NCBI GenBank assembly: GCA_017469645.1 | Contig: JAFUFY010000016.1 | Location: 1-64,000 of the forward strand | Length of the DNA stretch: 64,000 bases | From: Campylobacter sp. | Lineage (GTDB): Bacteria > Campylobacterota > Campylobacteria > Campylobacterales > Campylobacteraceae | Direction of reading: 5' to 3' | Part shown: in pieces, positions 20,058 to 29,792 of the stretch | How the letters are laid out: each line of letters begins with the position of its first letter | How positions within the stretch are numbered: position 1 is the first letter of the stretch | Program-made: the position numbers and the translations under genes | Notes under the pieces: generated by a model | What the model was told of the DNA's origin: nothing | The model's database searches: none | The model's input: only the letters and a program-made list of their open reading frames with translations

Positions 20058-20441
20058 CTAATCTGCGATGATATTCATAACATCATCAAGTTTGCGAGCT
20101 AAATCCTTGTCATAAACAGGCTTTGTCATAAAGTCATAAGCACCTTTATTTAGCGCTTCTCTTTTTGCCGTTTCATCTGTCGTTAAAACGATAACAGGTA
20201 TGTGAGCGACTTCATCCCTAGCATGAAGGTTATCTAGGAATTCAAGCCCATTCATAACCGGCATAACTATGTCAAGCAAAATAAGATCAATGTCCTGCCT
20301 GTTCTCCAAAATACTTAATGCTTCAAGACCATTGGCAGCTTTGACGATTTCATCAACTCTGCCATACTTTTTAAGCATAACTTCCAAAAGTTTCAAGTTG
20401 ATAGCGTCGTCATCAACTGCTAAAATTTTAATGTTTCTCAT
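20058..20441 (-). CDS. Single-domain CheY-like response regulator
   Basis: A 127-aa stand-alone receiver domain. The acidic pocket is in LAVDDD (residues 7-12), the phosphoacceptor Asp in LILLDIVMP (about 57), the Thr switch in VLTTDE, and the Lys in MTKPVYD. It starts 12 nt after the hybrid kinase at 20454, so it is its likely phosphorylation partner. No output domain, so it should act by binding a protein target. Confidence 0.9.
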   Translation of the reverse strand: MRNIKILAVDDDAINLKLLEVMLKKYGRVDEIVKAANGLEALSILENRQDIDLILLDIVMPVMNGLEFLDNLHARDEVAHIPVIVLTTDETAKREALNKGAYDFMTKPVYDKDLARKLDDVMNIIAD

Positions 20442-20453
20442 ATTTCTGTCCCA

Positions 20454-23400
20454 TTATATAAATTTTTTGGCTAATTTCTCTAAATCAGCTTTTGTTATAC
20501 TATATTTCATAACTTCATTAAATTTACCGCCAAATGTGCCATCTTCCGGATCTGCAAATACAACAGATCTTAATTTAACTTCACTAGCCTTGTTATGTTG
20601 AAGGATAGTATCTGCTAGTTTATCAGCATCAAATCCGCTTAGCTTTTTATCAACCATAACGAGCTTATAATTTTCATTGACAATTTGTTTTAGCAATTCA
20701 TCAAAATTCGAAACAATATCAACATCTTGATATGTATGTTTCAAAATACTTCCGAAAATTTTACTCTCCATGATACTATTTTTACAAATCAAAATATCCT
20801 TTGCAGGAGCCGAATTCGTAGCGACACTTTGTTCAACTACCGCTTGCGCGTTAATCGGTTCGCTAACAAAAGCTTTTGTAACTTTTGGTGCTACACTTGA
20901 AGCAGGTCTTTCGACTTGAATTTCTTTTTTAACTACAACAGGTTTTTGTTTTATAACCTTTTGCATTACAGTTTTTGGAACTTTAACAGTTTTTACAACA
21001 GTTTTTGGAACTTGCTTTTTGACAAGTTTTTTAACTTTTACTATTTTAGTTGCATTGCTTGGAGCAGTAGCACCAGCTCCGCCATCTGAGCGTTTATTAC
21101 CAACAAAATGGTCAAGCATACCAGCTAAAATATCCTTTTTGATTGGTTTTGTGCAGTATTCATCAAGTCCCGCACCCATAAATTTTTCTCTATCGCCTTT
21201 AAGTGCATTTGCCGTAACCGCAACAATAGGAACATGTTTTAAGCCATTTTCTGTCTCGTATTGCTTAATTTGTTTAGTAGCTTCAACACCATCCATAACA
21301 GGCATAGAAATATCCATAAATACCAAATCAAAATCATTTGCTTTTCTAGCTTCTAGTGCCAATAAACCATTTTCAACAATAGTAACATTCATCTCAAAGC
21401 TGTTTAGCGTATGTTTCATAAGTTTTTGGTTAATTTCATTATCTTCCGCAATCAAGATATTTGCATTGTACTTTCTATTAACTAATGGAACATTTGGATC
21501 GCCTACTGCTGGTGCAGGAGCACTATCATCAGGAACTTCGACTTCTTCTTCGACTTCAACTTCGACTTCTTCCATAATGGTTTCGCTTTGTTGAACTTCT
21601 TCGTAGATAGTTACAGGCTCTTCGACTTCTTCATCAACCATAATTGTCTCTTCAACAATAACAGTTTCAAACACAGGCTCAGGAGGAGTTATAGGTTCTT
21701 CGATTACTACTTCTGGTGCAGGAGCAACAACTTCTTCAACCTTTTCTACAACCGCTTCTACTACTTCTTTTGATTCTTCAACGACAGGCTCTTCAATCTT
21801 TTCTATAATCGGCTCAACTATCGGTTCAGGCTCAACCATTACTTTTTGAACAATAGGTTCTTCAACAATAGGTGCTATTACTGGTTCAGGCTCAACAATA
21901 GCTTGGATAGCAGGTTCTTCGATTACAGGTGCTATAAATTCTTCAACTTTTTCTGCAATCGGCTCAACTATCGGTTCAGGCTCAACAACCTTAATAACAG
22001 GCTCTTCAACGACTGCTTTTGGCGCTTCTACCACAGGTATGCTCATATCTTCGCCATCTTCATATAGTAAATAATTTGTCTCTTCTTTGATTTCTTCTTT
22101 GATTTCTTCTTTGATTTCTACTTTTGCTTCTTCTACTATCGGTTCTTCTTTTTTAGCAAAAATATCTATATCAGGTAAATCATCTAAATCAAGAGTATTG
22201 CTTTCTACTACACTAGGTTTAGGCTCTTCAATCACAGGAGAAACAATAGCACTAGCAGTAGAGACTGTCGAAGAAGTAGATATAATAGGCTCTTCTATGA
22301 CAGGAGATGACATAAAGCTTTCTTCTTGCTGTCTTCTGCTTTGTAAAATATTTCTTAAATCATTAGCCGCAGCATCAGATCTTTGAGCGGCACTTTGAGC
22401 AGAAGCTATCACGCCACCTTTTGGAGCAAAATTTGATTTTATAATCTTTTCGATTGTTTTCATCAATTTAGTGATATTTACAGGCTCAGATAGTGTAAAT
22501 ACTGCACTATTATTGATATTAATACTTTGTAGTTCTTTTGGTTTTAGTGTCAAAACAACAGGTAAATTTGTTACTCTATTTAGCTCAGCATAGTTTTTAA
22601 ATCTACCCATTACCGCATTTACTTTATTATTATTAAGTGCAGTTCTAAATTCAGCATTGGTTTGATAGATACTAACTTTACCGCCAAGATTTTCAATATA
22701 ATTTTTAACGATAGAATTATACATGCTATCGCTTTCATCTGTTAGCAATGCAAAGTTAAATAATTTTACATTATCAAACATTACATCAGCATTTGATTTT
22801 TGGGTTTCTTTAAACGCTAGCGTAAAGAAGAATCTAGTTCCTTTGCCAACTGTCGATTTGACATCTAACTTGCCACCCATCATCGCAACATATTTAGATG
22901 AAATGGTTAGTCCTAGACCGGTTCCACCGTATTTTCTTGTAATAGTAGAATCTGCTTGCGAGAAAGCATTAAATACATTTGCTAATTTATCTTCTGAAAT
23001 ACCAATACCAGTATCTTCAACACTAAATGTTACAACTGCTTCCCCTGGAGTTTCGCTAGGATTTCTAACTATCTCAACCATAATCTTACCTTGTTCAGGC
23101 GTAAATTTAACGGCATTTGACATAAGATTAATAAGAACTTCTTTAATCTTAGTAATATCACCATATAGGTGATGAACAAGGCTAGGATCAATATATAGTA
23201 AGATATCAATATTTTTCTCTGCTGCTTTTGCAACATAAATCTCAACCGCACTTTCGAAATCTTGAATAGGGTTAAATAAAATATCTTCAAGCTCAACTTT
23301 ATTACTTTCGATTTTAGAAACATCAAGAATGTTATTAATAATGGTTAGTAGGTTCTCTGATGATTTTTCAATCGTATCGACATAGTCTCGTTTTTCTTCG

Positions 23401-24701
23401 TCCAAATCTGTATTTTTAAGAAGCTCCGTAAAACCGATAATACCGTTAAGCGGGGTTCGAATTTCGTGAGACATATTCGCAAGGAAGATAGATTTTGCTT
23501 TGTTTGCATCTTCTGCCACTGTTTTTTGGTAAGCAACCAAATCCAAAGCATCTTGGATAAGTGCATACGCTTTTGCAATACCTTCACTTGTTTGAATATC
23601 AACGATTTCATCTTGGTCAGAAAGCTCACCGATTCGGTTAAGAACGGTGCCAAGTTGTTTAATGTTGTTTCTGAAATTTCTAGCAACACCATAGGCAAAA
23701 ATACCAAGCAATACAGCTAAAATCCAAAGAGTTAATGCTATGATAAGTTGTTGTTGTTTTTCGGCTTGATACGCAGTTACTTGTGCATCAAATTCATTGT
23801 ATAGTTTATTTACAATATCATCTGCGACTTTATATTTTTGAGTCATGATAGTAAACCATTCGATAAAAGAGACCGAATAATCACCTTCAAGTGCCTCATT
23901 TTGCAATTGAGCGTCCAATTGAGCAACTTCATTTAATACATTTTGGGTTTCAATACTATTTACAATTTTTAATATCTCATTTTTTGCAGCCGAATCAGGT
24001 AAAAGTTGATATACAGGAAGTGAGCTTCTTAGACTATAATCGTTCCATTGTCTAAGTTGTTCTGAATTTACAGCATTATTTGAAACTATATGTTCGATAA
24101 CATAGTCCCGTTCACCAGCAATCGATATCATCGCAGTTGATGTATTTAGTAGTGTAAGAGCAAGAGCCGTAATATCAGTAGTTACCAGTTTTTCACTAAT
24201 GGCTGCTTGCGATCTTAGAAATGCATTATCAATCTTTTGAAAATAAGTTTGGAACACTTCACTAAATGAAACTTTTTCTCCATCGATATTAGCTCTAATA
24301 CCGATAAGCTTTGTTAATTCATCAGCAATCTCATTTTCTGCATTTATGGCAACAGTAGATTTTTTGTCAAAGAAATCTAACAAGGCATTTCTAGTATTCT
24401 GGTTTTTAAAATTCTCAAATTCCCTGATAGCTTCGTTTGTTTGTGCCCTTTGGGTGTGTAAAATCTCACCGCCACCTATATTTCCACCACTAGCCAAAAA
24501 CGCAGCTGTTAAGCCTCGTTCTCTACCTAAATTTTCCATAACCTTTTCAATCTTTTCATTCATCCGAACCTGTTCGTTCAGACCCTCAGCCTTTGAGTAA
24601 TCTACAACCGCAGTGTAAAGATACCAAGACGCAAAGACGAAAACAATCATAAGCGGAATACCGCTGATGAGAAACAATGAACTGGAAGTGTTAAGTTTCA
24701 T
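20454..24701 (-). CDS. Hybrid sensor histidine kinase with NIT-like sensor, long EP-rich linker and receiver domains
   Basis: A 1415-aa membrane kinase. TM1 at about 10-30; a periplasmic NIT-like helical sensor at about 45-310 (the NIT family senses nitrate/nitrite in some proteins; the ligand here is unknown); TM2 at about 318-340. Then HisKA with His412 ([12 protein letters not shown]), an ATPase domain (N box about 525-533, G boxes EDTGIGI and GGTGLGL), and a degenerate receiver-like stretch (about 645-755). Residues about 798-1070 are a disordered Glu/Pro/Val/Ile-rich linker. A true receiver follows (about 1080-1200, Asp1130), then a basic Lys/Val linker (1218-1262) and a last degenerate receiver (about 1301-1415). 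A separate CheY gene follows. Confidence 0.88.
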   Translation of the reverse strand: MKLNTSSSLFLISGIPLMIVFVFASWYLYTAVVDYSKAEGLNEQVRMNEKIEKVMENLGRERGLTAAFLASGGNIGGGEILHTQRAQTNEAIREFENFKNQNTRNALLDFFDKKSTVAINAENEIADELTKLIGIRANIDGEKVSFSEVFQTYFQKIDNAFLRSQAAISEKLVTTDITALALTLLNTSTAMISIAGERDYVIEHIVSNNAVNSEQLRQWNDYSLRSSLPVYQLLPDSAAKNEILKIVNSIETQNVLNEVAQLDAQLQNEALEGDYSVSFIEWFTIMTQKYKVADDIVNKLYNEFDAQVTAYQAEKQQQLIIALTLWILAVLLGIFAYGVARNFRNNIKQLGTVLNRIGELSDQDEIVDIQTSEGIAKAYALIQDALDLVAYQKTVAEDANKAKSIFLANMSHEIRTPLNGIIGFTELLKNTDLDEEKRDYVDTIEKSSENLLTIINNILDVSKIESNKVELEDILFNPIQDFESAVEIYVAKAAEKNIDILLYIDPSLVHHLYGDITKIKEVLINLMSNAVKFTPEQGKIMVEIVRNPSETPGEAVVTFSVEDTGIGISEDKLANVFNAFSQADSTITRKYGGTGLGLTISSKYVAMMGGKLDVKSTVGKGTRFFFTLAFKETQKSNADVMFDNVKLFNFALLTDESDSMYNSIVKNYIENLGGKVSIYQTNAEFRTALNNNKVNAVMGRFKNYAELNRVTNLPVVLTLKPKELQSININNSAVFTLSEPVNITKLMKTIEKIIKSNFAPKGGVIASAQSAAQRSDAAANDLRNILQSRRQQEESFMSSPVIEEPIISTSSTVSTASAIVSPVIEEPKPSVVESNTLDLDDLPDIDIFAKKEEPIVEEAKVEIKEEIKEEIKEETNYLLYEDGEDMSIPVVEAPKAVVEEPVIKVVEPEPIVEPIAEKVEEFIAPVIEEPAIQAIVEPEPVIAPIVEEPIVQKVMVEPEPIVEPIIEKIEEPVVEESKEVVEAVVEKVEEVVAPAPEVVIEEPITPPEPVFETVIVEETIMVDEEVEEPVTIYEEVQQSETIMEEVEVEVEEEVEVPDDSAPAPAVGDPNVPLVNRKYNANILIAEDNEINQKLMKHTLNSFEMNVTIVENGLLALEARKANDFDLVFMDISMPVMDGVEATKQIKQYETENGLKHVPIVAVTANALKGDREKFMGAGLDEYCTKPIKKDILAGMLDHFVGNKRSDGGAGATAPSNATKIVKVKKLVKKQVPKTVVKTVKVPKTVMQKVIKQKPVVVKKEIQVERPASSVAPKVTKAFVSEPINAQAVVEQSVATNSAPAKDILICKNSIMESKIFGSILKHTYQDVDIVSNFDELLKQIVNENYKLVMVDKKLSGFDADKLADTILQHNKASEVKLRSVVFADPEDGTFGGKFNEVMKYSITKADLEKLAKKFI
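21490..22310 (-). repeat. Imperfect repeats coding the [12 protein letters not shown] linker
   Basis: About 820 bp inside the hybrid kinase gene made of degenerate short repeats coding for [13 protein letters not shown] and VEEP-type units. Such DNA can gain or lose units by recombination, so linker length may differ among strains. Long apparent frames on the opposite strand here are composition artefacts. Confidence 0.75.
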
Positions 24702-24908
24702 ATTTGATCCTTACCTTGCAAAAATGCAAATTTTAGTTTAAATTCTAATATTTTAAAAAACCAAGTTAAATCTTATCTACACAAATGCTAACATAGGTGT
24801 AAATTTGCGATTTAAAACTTCAAAAAGCACACAAAAATGCTTATATACAAATCGACAAGTTAATTTTACTTCAAGTAACTTTAAAGAAAGCTTTGTTTTA
24901 GCGATATT

Positions 24909-26711
24909 TTAACGATTTTTAAATAATTTTTCTGCTGTTTTTGTATCTGTGAGCGATTTTATTTCATCAAAACTCGCTAAATAGATACTTTCAAAACTTC
25001 CGTAAAAATCTAATAATTTTTTTAATTTTCCTTGCGAAATTCCCAAATTTACAAGTTTTGAGCTTTGTAAATCTTGCTTTTTCTTTGTTTTTTGATGAAA
25101 CGAAATGGCAAAACGGTGTGCCTCATCTCTTAATTTTTGAAAGAATTGCAATTTTTTGTCATCGGTTGAAAGTGAAAAAACGCCGTTTTTGGTGCAAATT
25201 TTATCTTTTGCTGACCCTTTTGCACGATGCGCTTTTGAATCAATTTTTTCTTTTGAGATTGCGATTATATCGACATTTGCTCCACTACTTGAAATAATTT
25301 CACTGGCTAAATTTAACAACGCCATTCCGCCGTCAATCACCCACAAATCAGGCGGAGAAAGCTTATCAAAGCGTTTTGCGCGTTCGCTTAAAAATTCCAA
25401 CATTTGATCATAATCATTGTTTGAATTTAAATGCGCATGGCGATATTTTGATTTATCAAATTTATCCCCGCTCCACGCCACCATAGCCCCCACGGGCGCA
25501 GTCCCAAACATGTGAGAGTTATCAAAAATTTCTATATTTATCGGTAAATTTTCTAAATCAAAATACTCTTTTAACTCATTTTGAAATTCAAAATTATGCG
25601 TTTTTAAATGCTTATTTATATTTATTTCGCAGTTTTGATAAGCTATTTCGCAAATTCGCCGTTTTTCGCCGATTTTTGGCGATATGATTTTAAAATTTCG
25701 TCCGTGTCGTTTGGATAAAATTTCGCTTACGAGCCTATCATCATCAAATTCATCATAAAGATAAATTTTGCTACTCGCAATCGGCGAATTTTGCGGAAAA
25801 GAATCTAAAATAACTTGCGTATAAACGCTTTTAATATCGCTAAAATCAGCATTTTTGCAGTTTATGATATTTGAATTTGATGAAGCGATTTTTCCGCCAC
25901 GCACACTAAAATGCACCGCACAAATCAAATCCAAGTGCGAATTTACCGCAATTACTTCGAAATCATCAAGCTTAGCCAAATCAACTTGGGTTTTAATCTC
26001 AATATCTTTTAAAATTTCGATTTTATCCCTAATCCCAGCCGCTTCTTCGTAGTTTTCGTTTTCGGCATATTTCATCATCAAATTTGATAAATCAGGTATC
26101 ATACTTTGTGGATTTTTCAGTGCATTTAAGGCATTTTGCACGATTTTTGCATACTCATCTTTTGAAATTTTATTTTCGCATGGCGCCCCACACCGACCGA
26201 TTTGATGAAATAAACAAGCTTTTTTGGCTTTTATGCACGATTTTTTTTGCACGAGAGCAAATTTCATATATAAAATTTCTAAAATTTCTCTCCCGCCACG
26301 AAAATATGGTCCAAAATATTTTATATTCGAACCTTTTACAAGCTTTCTTGTGATTTCAAAACGCGGAAATTCATCGTTTAAATTTACAAAAATATATGGA
26401 TAAGTTTTATCATCTCTTAGCAAAATATTGTATTTTGGGCGAAGTTGCTTGATAAATGAATTTTCTAAAATCAACGCATCGCTTTCGCTTGGCGTTACGA
26501 TATATTCTAAATGCGTTGTTTCGCTTATCATCTTGCAAATTCGTGCGCTGTTTTTTGAATTTGGCGAAAGCTTTGGCGTAAAAGAAAAGTAGCTTTTTAC
26601 GCGGTTTTTTAGGTTCTTTGCCTTGCCGACATAAAGTAGCTTTCCGTTTTTATCAAAATATTCATAAACGCCGGGTAAATTCGGTAAAGTTTTAATCTCG
26701 TCTATTAGCAA
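24909..26711 (-). CDS. uvrC: Excinuclease ABC subunit C
   Basis: A 600-aa nucleotide-excision-repair nuclease. The GIY-YIG domain is at the N-terminus (PGVYEYFDKNGKLLYVGKAKN), a UVR motif (about 195-230) binds UvrB, the RNase H-like nuclease core includes IEIFDNSHMFG, and a short helix-hairpin-helix ends the protein. Start is TTG 26711, nine bases after GGGGG; no ATG is available. It overlaps the upstream gene by 20 nt. The 207 bp between uvrC and the hybrid kinase show no gene. Confidence 0.96.
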   Translation of the reverse strand: MLIDEIKTLPNLPGVYEYFDKNGKLLYVGKAKNLKNRVKSYFSFTPKLSPNSKNSARICKMISETTHLEYIVTPSESDALILENSFIKQLRPKYNILLRDDKTYPYIFVNLNDEFPRFEITRKLVKGSNIKYFGPYFRGGREILEILYMKFALVQKKSCIKAKKACLFHQIGRCGAPCENKISKDEYAKIVQNALNALKNPQSMIPDLSNLMMKYAENENYEEAAGIRDKIEILKDIEIKTQVDLAKLDDFEVIAVNSHLDLICAVHFSVRGGKIASSNSNIINCKNADFSDIKSVYTQVILDSFPQNSPIASSKIYLYDEFDDDRLVSEILSKRHGRNFKIISPKIGEKRRICEIAYQNCEININKHLKTHNFEFQNELKEYFDLENLPINIEIFDNSHMFGTAPVGAMVAWSGDKFDKSKYRHAHLNSNNDYDQMLEFLSERAKRFDKLSPPDLWVIDGGMALLNLASEIISSSGANVDIIAISKEKIDSKAHRAKGSAKDKICTKNGVFSLSTDDKKLQFFQKLRDEAHRFAISFHQKTKKKQDLQSSKLVNLGISQGKLKKLLDFYGSFESIYLASFDEIKSLTDTKTAEKLFKNR

Positions 26712-27159
26712 GGATTATCCCCCGAATTTCTTCAAAAATAGCGTGAATTTTCTCATCTTTGATATCGTTTTTAAATTTGCCTTTTGATTTTTCAAAATAT
26801 GGCAAAATTTCCTTTTTTTCGCTCAAATTTGGATTTTTAAATTTGTATTTTTTTGCCATAAATCTATCGGCAACAAAAAATTTTATATCTTTGACACTCG
26901 CAAATTCCGAATTTGGACGAAATTTGACAAACATTTTTAATAAGTCTTTTATCAAATTTATATTACTATCTTTTTTCAGTTCTACTTTCCCAAGCGGGTG
27001 TTTTAGAGCTATCATCAAAATATTTTCTTTTATATAGATAAAGGCAATCAAACTTTTATGAGTCGCCGAAAAAAGGTTCAAAAAGTCCGCCCTATCGGTA
27101 AAAGAAGCATATAAAGGATCAGTTTTAATATGAGAAATAATTTCTTTGGCACTTTTCAT
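26692..27159 (-). CDS. Conserved hypothetical protein upstream of uvrC
   Basis: A 155-aa basic, soluble protein. The first ~95 residues look like a compact alpha/beta domain (hydrophobic strands LIAFIYIKENILMIAL), followed by a Lys-rich segment. The size and the Ser-Leu/hydrophobic pattern recall DUF721/DciA-like proteins, but I cannot confirm it. A gene of unknown function occupies the same slot between uvrC and guaA in C. jejuni (from memory). Its 5' end overlaps, on the opposite strand, the start of the LptM-like lipoprotein gene. No clear ribosome site precedes ATG 27159. Confidence 0.7.
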   Translation of the reverse strand: MKSAKEIISHIKTDPLYASFTDRADFLNLFSATHKSLIAFIYIKENILMIALKHPLGKVELKKDSNINLIKDLLKMFVKFRPNSEFASVKDIKFFVADRFMAKKYKFKNPNLSEKKEILPYFEKSKGKFKNDIKDEKIHAIFEEIRGIILANRRD

Positions 27160-27264
27160 TTTGGTATTTTAGCATTTTTATTTTTAGTTTTGCTTAGTGG
27201 CTGTGGATATAAAGCTCCGCCTGTTTATAACGGCGATACTACCACAAAAAGCGCAAGCAAATAG
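27130..27264 (+). CDS. Small LptM-like lipoprotein
   Basis: A 44-codon gene. A hydrophobic signal (about 14-22) ends in LLSGC, a lipobox with the lipidated Cys at residue 25, followed by GYKAPPVY. Lipobox + G-x-K-x-P is the hallmark of the LptM (YifL) group, small lipoproteins that help assemble the LptDE LPS-export translocon. ATG 27130 follows AAAGGATCAG at a slightly long spacing. Its first 30 nt overlap the divergent gene at 27159. It is followed by guaA with its own promoter. The family call rests only on the short motif. Confidence 0.68.
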   Translation: MRNNFFGTFHFGILAFLFLVLLSGCGYKAPPVYNGDTTTKSASK

Positions 27265-27284
27265 TTTATTCAGTTTAGTTTTGT

Positions 27285-27290
27285 TATACT
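27285..27290 (+). promoter_or_regulatory. -10 element (TATACT) upstream of guaA
   Basis: TGTTATACT is a good extended -10 hexamer, 31 nt before the guaA ATG at 27322, preceded by T-rich DNA as is usual in Campylobacter promoters. Confidence 0.55.
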
Positions 27291-27321
27291 TTGAAAATTT
27301 TATTTTTAAGGACAAATTTTT

Positions 27322-28854
27322 ATGCAAACAGCAGACATTTTAGTTTTGGATTTTGGCTCTCAATACACTCAGCTAATCGCACGAAGACTAAGAGAGCAAG
27401 GCGTTTATACCGAGTTAATCCCGTTTAATGCAAGTATCGAGCAAATCAAAGCAAAAAGCCCAAAAGGCTTGATTTTGAGCGGCGGACCAGCAAGCGTGTA
27501 TGCAAAGGACGCTTATTTTTGTGATGAGAAAATTTTTGATTTAGGTTTGCCGATACTTGGGATTTGCTATGGAATGCAGCTAATCGCCCATAAATTTGGC
27601 GGTAGCGTAATACCTGCAAGCCACAAAGAATACGGCAAAGCAGAGCTTAAAATCACTAAAAATTCTCAGCTTTTTGAGGGCGTCGGGGACGATTCTGTCG
27701 TGTGGATGAGCCATGCCGATAAAGTGGAAATCTTGCCAAAGAATTTTGAAGTATTAGCGACTTCAAAAAGTAGCGAGTATTGCGTGTTTGCCGATGAAAA
27801 TCGCAAAATTTATGCTATGCAGTTTCACCCGGAAGTCATTCACTCCGAATTTGGCACAGCGATGCTTAAAAATTTCTCCAAAATTTGCGGAATTTCAAGC
27901 ACTTGGAATATGGGAAGTTTTGCAAAAGATCAAATCGCAAAAATCAAAGCAAAAATTGGCAACGATAAAGTCCTTTGTGCCGTAAGCGGCGGCGTAGATA
28001 GCTCCGTGGTGGCTGCACTTTTAGCTCACGCAGTGCCTGAGAATCTAATCGTAGTTTTTGTCGATAACGGACTACTTCGCACAAACGAAGCAAGGCAAGT
28101 CGAAGAGATGTTTAAACTCAAACTTGGCGTAAATTTAATCAGCGTCGATGCGAGCGAGCTGTTTTTAAGCCGACTAAAAGGCGTAACTGAACCTGAGCTT
28201 AAACGCAAAATCATCGGCGAGACTTTCATAGAAGTTTTTGATAGGGAAGCTAAAAAATTCGAAAATGTAAAATATCTAGCACAAGGCACGCTTTATACCG
28301 ATGTGATCGAAAGCTCTCCAAGCGGAGCAAGTAAAACGATAAAAAGCCACCACAATGTGGGCGGACTGCCAGAGTGGATGAAATTTGAGCTAATCGAGCC
28401 TTTAAGAGAGATTTTTAAAGACGAAGTGCGCCAACTAGGGCTTGAATTAGGACTTTCGCGAGATGTCGTATTCCGCCACCCTTTCCCGGGGCCAGGTCTA
28501 GCTATTCGCATTATGGGCGAAGTAAATACGCCAAATTTAGAGCTACTTCGCAAAGCCGATGTGATTTTAAGAGAAGAGCTAAAATCGAGCGGTTGGTATG
28601 ATAAAACTTGGCAGGCATTTTGCGTATTATTAAATGTCCGAAGTGTCGGTGTCATGGGCGATAATCGCACTTACGAAAATGCCGTTTGTATCCGTGTAGT
28701 AGATGCGAGCGATGGCATGACAGCTAGTTTTTCACGCTTACCTTATGATTTGCTAGAAAACTGCTCACGCCGAATTATAAACGAAGTAGAAGGCATAAAT
28801 AGAGTAGTTTATGATATTTCAAGCAAACCACCTGCAACCATCGAGTGGGAATAA
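27322..28854 (+). CDS. guaA: GMP synthase (glutamine-hydrolysing)
   Basis: A 510-aa two-domain enzyme that aminates XMP to GMP, the step after GuaB. The N-terminal class I glutaminase has the Cys in GICYGMQ and the His/Glu in [10 protein letters not shown]. The ATP-pyrophosphatase P-loop is [12 protein letters not shown]. The C-terminal dimerisation domain ends in [11 protein letters not shown] 27322 follows TTAAGGACAAATTTTT. It ends in a strong terminator. Confidence 0.97.
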   Translation: MQTADILVLDFGSQYTQLIARRLREQGVYTELIPFNASIEQIKAKSPKGLILSGGPASVYAKDAYFCDEKIFDLGLPILGICYGMQLIAHKFGGSVIPASHKEYGKAELKITKNSQLFEGVGDDSVVWMSHADKVEILPKNFEVLATSKSSEYCVFADENRKIYAMQFHPEVIHSEFGTAMLKNFSKICGISSTWNMGSFAKDQIAKIKAKIGNDKVLCAVSGGVDSSVVAALLAHAVPENLIVVFVDNGLLRTNEARQVEEMFKLKLGVNLISVDASELFLSRLKGVTEPELKRKIIGETFIEVFDREAKKFENVKYLAQGTLYTDVIESSPSGASKTIKSHHNVGGLPEWMKFELIEPLREIFKDEVRQLGLELGLSRDVVFRHPFPGPGLAIRIMGEVNTPNLELLRKADVILREELKSSGWYDKTWQAFCVLLNVRSVGVMGDNRTYENAVCIRVVDASDGMTASFSRLPYDLLENCSRRIINEVEGINRVVYDISSKPPATIEWE

Positions 28855-28864
28855 TTTTTAATTT

Positions 28865-28897
28865 GACGGGCGTTTTGCCCGTCTTTTTATTTTTTTC
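28865..28897 (+). terminator. Intrinsic terminator of guaA
   Basis: Stem GACGGGC / GCCCGTC (28865-28871, 28877-28883) with GTTTT loop, followed by TTTTTATTTTTTT. A classic Rho-independent terminator, overlapping the 3' end of the convergent methyltransferase gene. Confidence 0.93.
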
Positions 28898-29684
28898 GCA
28901 AATTTAATCTCAAAATAAACGCCAAATCAAATTTATCCACAAATGCCATTGTAAGGCGAGTGGAGAGTTTTGTTTTATTTTTTAGTATTTTTCGTGCAGT
29001 GATGAAAAATGGCGTTTTGCTTAAAATTTCACACTCGCACTTACTGGCAAATTCGCCCATGTTTTGCACGAAAAACTCCATTTTTGCCATATCTTTGCCA
29101 AACCGCCCAACATAAAAATTCGCGCATCTTATGCCAAATTTTGTCGTAGCGTCAAAAATCAGCTCGGAATTTTTAAAATTTGCTTTTAAATTTGCGATTA
29201 AATTTAGTATTTTTTTCTCGGTAAAATACATAAAAACGCCGTTTGCGATGAAAATCATAGGCAAGCTTTTATCTAAAATTTCTGTCCATTTCATATCAAA
29301 CAAATCGCATGAAATCAGAGTTTCATTATCATTTTGTGGGAGTAAATTTTGCCTAAATTTGATAACTTCTGCCAAATCAACACCGTAAAATTTCGCCTCA
29401 TTTTTGCTAAAACGAAATGCCAAAGTCTCTAATCCGCAGCCCAAATTTACGACATTGCAAACGCCGTGTGTGGCGATAAAATCTTTTATCATAATGTCGG
29501 TTTCATAATACCTTGCCGCAGACGCCAAAGACTCGTATTCGGACGAAATTTTTAGGAATTTTTGCGGGATTTTATCTTCAAATTTCATCGCCGTTTCATC
29601 GTAAAAATACTGCTTGAAATTTTTACTTGCATGAATTCTTGCGATCAACGGAATAAATAGCGTATTTGCGATTTTATTTTGCAT
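28887..29684 (-). CDS. Class I SAM-dependent methyltransferase (LCM/Ppm1-like)
   Basis: A 265-aa methyltransferase resembling the leucine-carboxyl-methyltransferase group: motif I is VVNLGCGLETLAFRF (about 77-92) with a following GVDLAEVIKFR, and DLFDMKWTEIL and FIANGVFMYF later. In bacteria such proteins methylate small molecules, including polyketide-type acids; the substrate here is unknown. ATG 29684 follows AAAAGGATATTT. Single gene between guaA and mutS2. Confidence 0.8.
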   Translation of the reverse strand: MQNKIANTLFIPLIARIHASKNFKQYFYDETAMKFEDKIPQKFLKISSEYESLASAARYYETDIMIKDFIATHGVCNVVNLGCGLETLAFRFSKNEAKFYGVDLAEVIKFRQNLLPQNDNETLISCDLFDMKWTEILDKSLPMIFIANGVFMYFTEKKILNLIANLKANFKNSELIFDATTKFGIRCANFYVGRFGKDMAKMEFFVQNMGEFASKCECEILSKTPFFITARKILKNKTKLSTRLTMAFVDKFDLAFILRLNLRKK

Positions 29685-29792
29685 AAATATCCTTTTGACG
29701 GGATTTTCTAAATTTCAATAACGATATATTTTATCAAAAATTTACACAATTTTAGATTAAATTTATGGATTAAAAATTTTAAATTTAAAAAA

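Noticed and set aside
21019-22386. Long open frames on the plus strand opposite the hybrid kinase linker
   Set aside because: They mirror the repetitive EP-rich coding DNA of the true gene, show low-complexity products, and have no ribosome sites.
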